Positions 1-5,418 of a DNA stretch of 6,947 bases are shown here, piece after piece. The notes below the pieces were generated by a model that saw nothing but the letters and a program-made list of their open reading frames with translations, did no database searches and was not told the DNA's origin. The stretch lies in assembly GCA_003647825.1 (NCBI GenBank), contig QMNP01000078.1, positions 1 through 6,947 of the forward strand, in the 5' to 3' direction. The translations under genes were made by a program, and so were the position numbers. The DNA comes from Candidatus Cloacimonadota bacterium (GTDB lineage Bacteria > Cloacimonadota > Cloacimonadia > Cloacimonadales > TCS61). The first letter of the stretch is position 1. Each line of letters starts with the position of its first letter.

Positions 1-2
1 AT

Positions 3-170
3 GAACTGTGCCCGGCTTCTGACGGAAATGAGTATCCATTCCAATTAGACTCTTTCGAAGCTTATCTCCAGGAATTTATCATGACGCAGATTCGGAAGGG
101 GAACTACACTCTTAACCCTCACAAGATTTTCGACCGGAATCAAAATCTAAAGAAAGTTTTGACAGATTAA
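3..170 (+). CDS. C-terminal end of an unrecognised protein (partial)
   Basis: An open frame runs from the left edge of the window to a TAA at 168-170, giving the last 55 residues of a protein whose start lies outside. The tail is hydrophilic, with no membrane segment. It begins ELCPASDGNEYPF and ends with a basic stretch (FDRNQNLKKVLTD). I do not recognise the family. Support for it being coding is the uninterrupted frame up to the edge, sensible amino-acid composition, and the next same-strand gene starting about 40 bases later, which suggests co-transcription. An in-frame ATG at 81 would give only a very short product, so the gene more likely starts upstream of the window. The single Cys of the tail lies in the CPASDG stretch; nothing catalytic can be assigned. 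Confidence 0.6.
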   Translation, partial: ELCPASDGNEYPFQLDSFEAYLQEFIMTQIRKGNYTLNPHKIFDRNQNLKKVLTD

Positions 171-201
171 TCATAATAACAAATCTCTCCAAAAAAAAAT
201 C

Positions 202-206
202 AGGAG
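202..206 (+). promoter_or_regulatory. Shine-Dalgarno site that favours a TTG start at 212
   Basis: AGGAG at 202-206 overlaps the GTG at 206-208, so it cannot serve that codon. It sits 5 bases before the TTG at 212-214, a normal spacing. The start of the downstream gene is therefore more likely 212 than 206. A run of nine A (191-199) precedes the site. Confidence 0.6.
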
Positions 207-211
207 TGAAT

Positions 212-844
212 TTGAAACTCATACTAGCATCCTTTGCAGCTGTTATTATATTATACCTTTCAGTCAGCTTTGTGCTGTCAATCCCTACAGAAACTAAAGA
301 ATTTTATGAAAGATTACAACCCCGGAATCAACCGATCCAAACTGAAACGACAGAACCTGAATTCAGAAATGAATTATACAAGAAAGCAAGCTTCATTCCT
401 CAGGCAAATTACACAATTGATGCTCTCTTACTACACAAAAAAAAATATTACCGGGGTCTGGAAGCAAAAGTGATACCGTGGGATTATGCTCTTGGCTGGG
501 GAATCATGAGTGATCCTGAATCATTAAAAGGTTTGAAAATCGGGCAGGTAATGAGATTTTACCGGTACTCTTGGAAAAGGGACTACCCTATCCCGCAAAC
601 CCAGATCAGAGATAATTCGGCGAATTGTCATTTAATTCCAGCCAGCAAAAACCTGCTGAAAGTAATAAAGAAGATTAAGAAAGGTGATACGATAAGAATT
701 AACGGTTTTCTGGTCAATGTTTCTCTGGAGGGAAAGAGACCGTGGGTCTGGAAAACCAGTATGATACGAACAGATGATGGAGCCGGAGCCTGCGAAACGA
801 TTTATGTGAAATCTATCGTTTGGAAGGAGAAGTTGTATGAATAA
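212..844 (+). CDS. Conserved membrane-anchored/secreted protein of unknown function
   Basis: A protein of 210 residues from TTG at 212 (212 residues if GTG at 206 is used); TTG is preferred because AGGAG lies 5 bases before it. Residues about 3-24 form one hydrophobic helix (LKLILASFAAVIILYLSVSF region), an uncleaved anchor or signal peptide, so the rest should lie in the periplasm. The remainder is a single soluble domain. Conserved-looking blocks, in numbering from 212, are WDYALGWGIMSD (about 90-101), RFYRYSWKRDYPIP (about 115-128), NSANCHLIPAS (about 135-145), KKGDTIRINGFLV (about 156-168) and a C-terminal WVWKTS...DDGAGACETIYV (about 178-200). From memory these match a widespread family of uncharacterised proteins with the pattern ALGWGxMSD / SANxHxIPA / TSxxRxDTGxGACE. 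The KGD-x-IRINGFLV stretch resembles a strand pair of a small beta-barrel, but that is inference. No enzymatic residues can be named. It follows the partial gene on the same strand and probably shares its transcript. Confidence 0.85.
   Translation: MKLILASFAAVIILYLSVSFVLSIPTETKEFYERLQPRNQPIQTETTEPEFRNELYKKASFIPQANYTIDALLLHKKKYYRGLEAKVIPWDYALGWGIMSDPESLKGLKIGQVMRFYRYSWKRDYPIPQTQIRDNSANCHLIPASKNLLKVIKKIKKGDTIRINGFLVNVSLEGKRPWVWKTSMIRTDDGAGACETIYVKSIVWKEKLYE
824..829 (+). promoter_or_regulatory. Strong Shine-Dalgarno inside the end of the upstream gene
   Basis: AAGGAG at 824-829 is followed 7 bases later by ATG at 837-839, an ideal arrangement for translational coupling. It also encodes Lys-Glu near the C-terminus of the upstream protein, so it could be chance. 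It is the main reason to consider the small ORF that follows. Confidence 0.35.
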
Positions 845-923
845 CAAAGGACTCAATTCAATAAAGAAAATTCTTAAAGTTGACTATCCCCGTGGCAAAG
901 CATCGAGGAATTCTTTTGATTAA
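837..923 (+). CDS. Possible 28-residue ORF, or remnant of a lost downstream gene
   Basis: ATG at 837 overlaps the stop of the preceding gene (ATGAATAA arrangement) and has AAGGAG 7 bases upstream. The frame runs 28 codons to TAA at 921-923. The product begins MNNKGLNSIKKILKV and ends in a basic, Ser/Arg-containing tail. No domain is recognisable and there is no hydrophobic segment. The last half (from about 887) coincides with an imperfect hairpin, TCCCCGTG...CATCGAGGA, that looks like a dispersed intergenic repeat rather than coding sequence. Three readings fit: a real small protein coupled to its neighbour, the first codons of a gene whose rest was lost when a repeat inserted, or no gene at all. 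I favour the second or third. Confidence 0.2.
   Translation: MNNKGLNSIKKILKVDYPRGKASRNSFD
887..909. repeat. Imperfect hairpin, likely degenerate intergenic repeat
   Basis: 887-894 (TCCCCGTG) pairs with 901-909 (CATCGAGGA) with one C/A mismatch and one bulged T, around a six-base loop (GCAAAG). No T-run follows directly, so it is not a standard terminator. It resembles, from memory, CCCCG...CGGGG intergenic palindromes followed by GAATTCTTTTGATTAA that I have seen in other bacterial genomes. Copy number cannot be tested here. Confidence 0.35.
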
Positions 924-973
924 ACCACTTTTGAGCGATTCAGAGAATCAAGTCCTGAGTTTAGACTTATTTC

Positions 974-1030
974 AACCATTCCGAAGGTTCTCACCTCTTT
1001 GACCATTCGGAAGGTTTTAATTTACTTTTT
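974..1030 (+). terminator. Two-copy palindromic repeat forming a likely rho-independent terminator
   Basis: Two 15-base near-identical direct repeats, ACCATTCCGAAGGTT (975-989) and ACCATTCGGAAGGTT (1002-1016), differ at one base and are each nearly self-complementary. Together they fold: AACC 974-977 with GGTT 1013-1016, TTCCGAA 979-985 with TTCGGAA 1006-1012, GGT 986-988 with ACC 1002-1004, leaving one bulged A on each side and a loop of about 11-13 bases. The stem is followed by a T-rich run to 1030 (TTAATTTACTTTTT). The position, about 130 bases past the plus-strand gene and before the convergent operon, suits a terminator for the plus-strand transcript. On the minus strand no T-run follows. 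Confidence 0.5.
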
Positions 1031-1081
1031 CACTTATTAATCAATGGCAAAAATATCACTTTCAACGGCTTCTTATGATCC

Positions 1082-1101
1082 CTCTCTTGATTAAAAGAGA
1101 G
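1082..1101 (-). terminator. Small stem-loop just past the end of the efflux operon
   Basis: CTCTCTT (1082-1088) pairs perfectly with AAGAGAG (1095-1101) around GATTAA. It lies about 20 bases past the stop codon of the pump gene, where a terminator is expected. In the transcribed minus direction it is not followed by a T-run (the next bases read GGATCATAAG), so termination here would be non-canonical. It may instead protect the 3' end of the mRNA. Confidence 0.3.
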
Positions 1102-1121
1102 AAAAATAGCAAGGGTGAGTT

Positions 1122-4100
1122 TTACTCTTCCACCTTCAATTCCTTCTTAGCTATCATGCTGTAAATTACCGGAATCACAATCAAAGTAAGGAAAGTAGCG
1201 CTAAGTAGTCCGCCAATCACAGTGAGAGCCATAGGAGATTTTAGCTCGGAACCTTCTCCACTGGCAATGGCCATTGGCAGCATTCCACCCATTGTCGTAA
1301 GTGCTGTAATCAAAACCGGACGTATCCTATCTGCTCCACCTTGGAGGATGGCATCAAATTTTGCCATTCCCTGCAACCGCAGTTGATTCATGTGATCAAT
1401 AAGCACAATTCCATTATTAACCACAATTCCAGCCAGGATGATCACTCCCACAAAACTTGCTACCGAGAATGTTGTACCTGTAAAAGCCAATATCAGCATT
1501 ACGCCGATAACAGCCAGCGGCATAGTGAACATCACAATAAACGGTTGACGTAAAGATTCAAATTGAGATGCCATCACACTGTAAACCAGTATGATAGCCA
1601 GCAGCATTGCTCCGGCCAAAGTTAAGAATGCTTCCTGCATATCCTCATAAGCTCCGCCAAAATCTACGAAGTATCCGGGAGGAAGTTCCTCTAAAATATC
1701 AGCAACAGCCAGCTGGATATTCTTCACTGTGCCACCCATATCGTTGGTTCCGGTAACTCCAGCTGAGATCAGAACTTTTCGAGTTTGTTTTTCATGACTG
1801 ATCTTGCGCGGACCTTCAGCTGATTCCAAATGTGCGATCTGGTTTAAGGGTACAGAAAAACCCATTGGAGAGATAATGGAAAGATGCATAATATCTTCGA
1901 AACTGTTACGCTTTTCTTCGTCCAGTCTTACCAGAATATCAATCTCTTCCCCGCCTTTACGGTAAATTCCGCTTAATGTACCCAAAGATGCTGTTTTGAT
2001 GGAAGAAGCAACCTGCGCTGCTGTGAGTCCATACTGGAATGCTTTATCTTTATCGATAACAATATGATATTCCGGTTTACCTTCTTTCATACTGCTCACC
2101 AGATCAGATACATGTTCTACTTCTGAAATGCGTGCCATCAACCTTTCGGAGATCTCTTTTAATTTATCAAGATCTTTTCCAAAAATATTGATTTCAATTG
2201 GTTTAGCCTGTCCCCCGCCCATCATTTCTTCGGTTGTCATAAAGTTGAATTCTGCACCTTCCACCTGTGGAAGTTTTTCCCTGATCCTTTTCTGAATTTC
2301 CTGGTAAGTAATATTTCGATCTGATTGTTGATGAAGACGAATGAACACCTGAGATTCATTTACTTCCTGCGGATTGGTGGGATCAGCCATAGCCTGGGCA
2401 TCACTCATCGGACCGACCATTACCATTACATTCATCACACCTTCTGTGTTCATAGCAATATCTTCCAATTGAGAGACAACAATATCAGATTCGTCCAAGG
2501 GTGTTCCGGTAGGCATTTTCACGTTCATCACCATAAAGGGAATATCTCTCTGCGGCATGAATTCCGTGCCTATAACACCGGTAAAAGGAATTATTATAGT
2601 TAACACAAAAAGCAATCCGACCATGAGAAGCGTAGCTGTTTTATGCCCTAAACACCATTTCAAAATCTTACTATATCGACGTTTTATATTTTCAAAAAAT
2701 GCTTCAGATTTATCTACCTGAGGACGATCTTTTGCTTTGCGGAAAAGAACAGATGCTATTACAGGAACAATCGTGAGAGACACAAATAAAGAAGCGGCTA
2801 ATGAGAAAGCTACAGTAAGAGCTAATCCGCGAACCAGAATCCCCGTCATACCTTCGGCAAAGATCATTGGAAAGAACACAGCAATAGTTGTTAGAGTTGA
2901 AGCTGTGATAGCCATGGCCACTTCACCGGCACCTACTTTGGCAGCTTCAAATTTGGTTTTTCCCATTTCCAGATGACGGTAGATATTCTCGATAACCACA
3001 ATGGAGTTATCTACCAGCATTCCTACACCCAGGGCTAATCCTCCCAGTGTCATAATATTCAACGTGAACTTTGCCAGAAAAATAGGGACAAAGGTTGCAA
3101 TAACAGAAATTGGAATTGCCAGTGAGATTGCCAGAGTTGGCCGCCAGTTTCGCAGGAACAGAAACATAATTGCAATAGCCAGAATACCACCAAAGATCAA
3201 ATTGGAAGCAGCTCCGGAAGTAACTTTAGAGATCGGTAAACCCATATCCATTACTTCATGGAAAACCAGATTTTCCTTGAATTCGTCTTCGATAACTTTC
3301 AATTCATTTTTCACTACCCGTGTAACTGTAAGTGTATTTGCACCGGACTCTTTGGAGATCATCAGCATGGCAGTAGGAAGCTTGTTTGTACGACTGAAAT
3401 TTCTTCTTTCCTTGTAGCCATCCTGAACTCTTGCCACATCTTTCAGGTAGATCACTTTACCGGATTGGGTTAGTTTGATCGGCAGATTTTCGATCTCTTC
3501 CATTGATTTATATTGAGCCACTGTTCGCAGCAGGAATTCACCTTTTCTTTTCTGGATATGACCAGCAGACATGTTCAAGTTTCCAGCTGCCACTATCTGC
3601 ACAATTTCATCGATCGAGATCTTATAGTGTTCAATTTTATCTTTATCCACAATGATCTGTTTTTCCAGTTCATCACCGCCAAAGATCATTACAGAAGCTA
3701 CACCTTTCAGATGTTTAAGCTTACTGGAAACTTCATCTTCCAATATTTTTCGCAGGTGATATGTATCTTCATCACCGGTAACGCCATACATCAGTATCGG
3801 CATCTGGGAAAGATTGAATTTCATAACCAGAGGTTTATCTGCATCATCCGGCAGATAATCTATCATGGGATCGATAGCATCACGCAGATCTTGTGCTGCA
3901 AAATCCAGATTGGTTCCCCAATTGAATTCTACCATGATCAGTGCTGCATTTTCTAAACTTTCGGACTGCACTTTTTTAATATTCTTCACCGAAGCAATTG
4001 CCGTTTCCAGAGGTTCTGTAATTGCTTCTTCCACATCCTGCGGAGATGCGCCATAATAAGGTGCTACTATAGAAATGACCGGATAATCCATATCGGGGAA

Positions 4101-4208
4101 CATTTCCAGGCCCAGACGGGAGAGAGCAATTCCTCCCAGAATTATTATCAAGATCGTGATAATAAATATCGTTACTCTTCTATTTACTGAAAATTCTGAT
4201 AATTTCAT
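1122..4208 (-). CDS. RND (AcrB/SwrC-like, HAE-type) inner-membrane efflux pump
   Basis: A 1028-residue proton-driven RND pump, the usual length for AcrB-type transporters. It would export small hydrophobic or amphiphilic compounds through the adaptor and channel encoded upstream. The layout is classical: TM1 about 10-30, first porter loop about 31-334, TM2-TM6 about 335-487 with a cytoplasmic link, TM7 about 524-545, second porter loop to about 860, TM8-TM12 about 862-1018. Signatures include MFPDMDYPVISI (36-47), GASPQDVEEAITEPLE (53-68), the TM4 motif GMLVDNSIVVIEN (396-408) and TM10 AGIVVNNGIVLID (926-938). The TM4 Asp pair of AcrB (D407/D408) is D400-N401 here, and the AcrB Lys940 position is Asn931, as in the SwrC/YerP-like branch from memory. 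It lacks the TM4 motif of the heavy-metal (CusA) branch. AAAAGGA lies 7 bases before the ATG. It is the last gene of the operon, 133 bases after the adaptor gene. Substrate is unknown. Confidence 0.95.
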   Translation of the reverse strand: MKLSEFSVNRRVTIFIITILIIILGGIALSRLGLEMFPDMDYPVISIVAPYYGASPQDVEEAITEPLETAIASVKNIKKVQSESLENAALIMVEFNWGTNLDFAAQDLRDAIDPMIDYLPDDADKPLVMKFNLSQMPILMYGVTGDEDTYHLRKILEDEVSSKLKHLKGVASVMIFGGDELEKQIIVDKDKIEHYKISIDEIVQIVAAGNLNMSAGHIQKRKGEFLLRTVAQYKSMEEIENLPIKLTQSGKVIYLKDVARVQDGYKERRNFSRTNKLPTAMLMISKESGANTLTVTRVVKNELKVIEDEFKENLVFHEVMDMGLPISKVTSGAASNLIFGGILAIAIMFLFLRNWRPTLAISLAIPISVIATFVPIFLAKFTLNIMTLGGLALGVGMLVDNSIVVIENIYRHLEMGKTKFEAAKVGAGEVAMAITASTLTTIAVFFPMIFAEGMTGILVRGLALTVAFSLAASLFVSLTIVPVIASVLFRKAKDRPQVDKSEAFFENIKRRYSKILKWCLGHKTATLLMVGLLFVLTIIIPFTGVIGTEFMPQRDIPFMVMNVKMPTGTPLDESDIVVSQLEDIAMNTEGVMNVMVMVGPMSDAQAMADPTNPQEVNESQVFIRLHQQSDRNITYQEIQKRIREKLPQVEGAEFNFMTTEEMMGGGQAKPIEINIFGKDLDKLKEISERLMARISEVEHVSDLVSSMKEGKPEYHIVIDKDKAFQYGLTAAQVASSIKTASLGTLSGIYRKGGEEIDILVRLDEEKRNSFEDIMHLSIISPMGFSVPLNQIAHLESAEGPRKISHEKQTRKVLISAGVTGTNDMGGTVKNIQLAVADILEELPPGYFVDFGGAYEDMQEAFLTLAGAMLLAIILVYSVMASQFESLRQPFIVMFTMPLAVIGVMLILAFTGTTFSVASFVGVIILAGIVVNNGIVLIDHMNQLRLQGMAKFDAILQGGADRIRPVLITALTTMGGMLPMAIASGEGSELKSPMALTVIGGLLSATFLTLIVIPVIYSMIAKKELKVEE

Positions 4209-4240
4209 AATCTATTCCTTTTGTGATTAAACTCTTCGAC

Positions 4241-4261
4241 ACAGAGAAACAGAGAGCACAG
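4241..4261. repeat. Short purine-rich imperfect tandem repeat
   Basis: ACAGAGAA is followed directly by ACAGAGAG and then CACAG, an 8-base period repeated about two and a half times. It lies in the adaptor-pump spacer, in the mRNA leader of the pump gene. On the transcript it reads as a CUCUGUUUCUCUGUG-like tract. The function is unknown. Similar CACAGAG-rich tracts occur in intergenic regions of other bacteria, from memory. Confidence 0.4.
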
Positions 4262-4279
4262 TAATAAACGATGTTCTCG

Positions 4280-4300
4280 TTCCCAGGTTTGTCTTGGGAA
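4280..4300. repeat. REP-like hairpin between adaptor and pump genes
   Basis: TTCCCAGG (4280-4287) pairs with CTTGGGAA (4293-4300) around TTTGT: eight pairs including one G-T wobble. On the minus strand the unit reads TTCCCAAG...CCTGGGAACGAGAAC, matching in form the GTTCCCAAG...CTTGGGAACGAG palindromes scattered in intergenic DNA of many bacteria (from memory). There is no T-run on either strand, so it is probably not a terminator. Inside a polycistronic message it could adjust stability and pump expression relative to the adaptor. Confidence 0.5.
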
Positions 4301-4341
4301 TATTATCTATAATTATTTTCGATCTCTGCATGATGTCACCT

Positions 4342-5349
4342 TTAATTTATCACTTTTACCTTGTCGCCTTCGGTAAGACCGGCATTGCCAATAACAACTA
4401 CCTCATCGCCAGTATTAATTCCAGCAGTTATCTCAATTTCATATTCATTTTCCAAACCCAGTGAAACAATTTTTTTTACTGCTTTCTCTGCCTGAATAAT
4501 GAAAACATGGTCTCCATCAATAACAGCTTCCTGAGGAACTACGACAGCATTCTGGGATGTATTGGTAAGAATTTTAATTCGCGCAAACTGATTATTTCTT
4601 AATAAATTATTTTTATTTTTTATCATCATTTCCACAGCAAAAGTACCGGACATCATATCTGCTTCCGGTGAAACAAAAGTGATCTTCCCATCAAATTGTT
4701 CATTGGAATTATTGATCATCAACTCAACCTTCATTCCCTTTTTAATATCATTAACATCAGCATCGGAAACATGGCAAACAGCTTTTACTTTTTCCAGATT
4801 TATCATGCGCATCAGCATGGGATCCATCATAGCATCGTAATGTTCTCCAGTTTTGCGGAACCTGTTTGTAATCACTCCACTTATCGGTGCTAAAATGTGG
4901 GTATTTTCCTGCATAAATTCATAGGCAGATTTTGCGACTTTATAACCGGTTTCCACTTCATCGAAAGTAGCTCCATCGATGGCACCTGTTTTCTTGAGTT
5001 CTTTCATTCTTTTATAGTTCTTTTCCATGTTGTCGTATTGAATTTTAGCTTGCTGCAATTGAGTATCATCCAGTTTAGCCAGCAGATCACCTTTTTTTAC
5101 AACGCTGCCTTCCTGTACCAGAAGTTCCACCACTTTACCGCTCATGGCAGGTTTCACGTTGATGGCTTCATCTGCAGAAATTTTACCACTGAATTCAATA
5201 TAATTGGAAATATCTGCCATTTCAGCTTTAACCACCTTCACTTCTCTTGCACCTTGAAATTCTACTTTTTCTTTGACCTCTTGCTTTTTGCTGCAGCCTG
5301 TTATCAGCAGCACTGTCAGGAATAAAATCACTAATATGTTCTTAAACAT
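4342..5349 (-). CDS. RND periplasmic adaptor (membrane fusion protein), lipoprotein
   Basis: A 335-residue HlyD/AcrA-type adaptor that bridges the RND pump and the outer-membrane channel in the periplasm. Residues 1-18 are a lipoprotein signal with lipobox ITG|C at Cys19, so the mature protein is lipid-anchored. The +2 residue is Ser, which under the enterobacterial Lol rule would not retain it in the inner membrane; that rule may not hold here. Domains: first half of the lipoyl/barrel-sandwich about 63-94 (NVKPAMSGKVVELLVQEGSV), a short alpha-hairpin about 95-135, second half starting ILAPISGVITNRF (142-154), beta-barrel about 190-265, membrane-proximal domain about 266-335 (VVVPQEAVI to the end). 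At 335 residues it is somewhat short for the family, mainly from a compact hairpin, which usually goes with TolC-like partners meeting at the hairpin tip. The ATG has GGAGG a few bases upstream. It lies 69 bases after the channel gene in the same operon. Confidence 0.93.
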   Translation of the reverse strand: MFKNILVILFLTVLLITGCSKKQEVKEKVEFQGAREVKVVKAEMADISNYIEFSGKISADEAINVKPAMSGKVVELLVQEGSVVKKGDLLAKLDDTQLQQAKIQYDNMEKNYKRMKELKKTGAIDGATFDEVETGYKVAKSAYEFMQENTHILAPISGVITNRFRKTGEHYDAMMDPMLMRMINLEKVKAVCHVSDADVNDIKKGMKVELMINNSNEQFDGKITFVSPEADMMSGTFAVEMMIKNKNNLLRNNQFARIKILTNTSQNAVVVPQEAVIDGDHVFIIQAEKAVKKIVSLGLENEYEIEITAGINTGDEVVVIGNAGLTEGDKVKVIN

Positions 5350-5418
5350 TTCTCCTCCATCTATAAGTGCAGTTAGTTATCATTGAATCTTCGTATATAT
5401 TATTGCCGTATCTCATAT

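Noticed and set aside
632..856. 74-residue minus-strand ORF opposite the uncharacterised plus-strand gene
   Set aside because: It lies antisense to a gene with conserved-looking motifs and has no ribosome site worth noting.
937..949. GATTC-AGA-GAATC mini-hairpin
   Set aside because: A 5-base stem without a T-run is easily chance in AT-rich spacer DNA.
3001..3417. 138-residue plus-strand ORF antisense to the pump gene
   Set aside because: It is a frame shadow of the RND gene, whose family motifs run unbroken on the other strand; there is no ribosome site or recognisable domain.
3513..3956. 147-residue plus-strand ORF rich in His, Phe and Ile
   Set aside because: It is antisense to the pump's porter domain; the His/Phe-rich composition is what complementing Met/Glu/Asp/Lys codons gives.
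4897..5325. 142-residue plus-strand ORF opposite the adaptor gene
   Set aside because: It is a shadow of the lipoprotein adaptor, with Phe/His-rich composition and no independent evidence.
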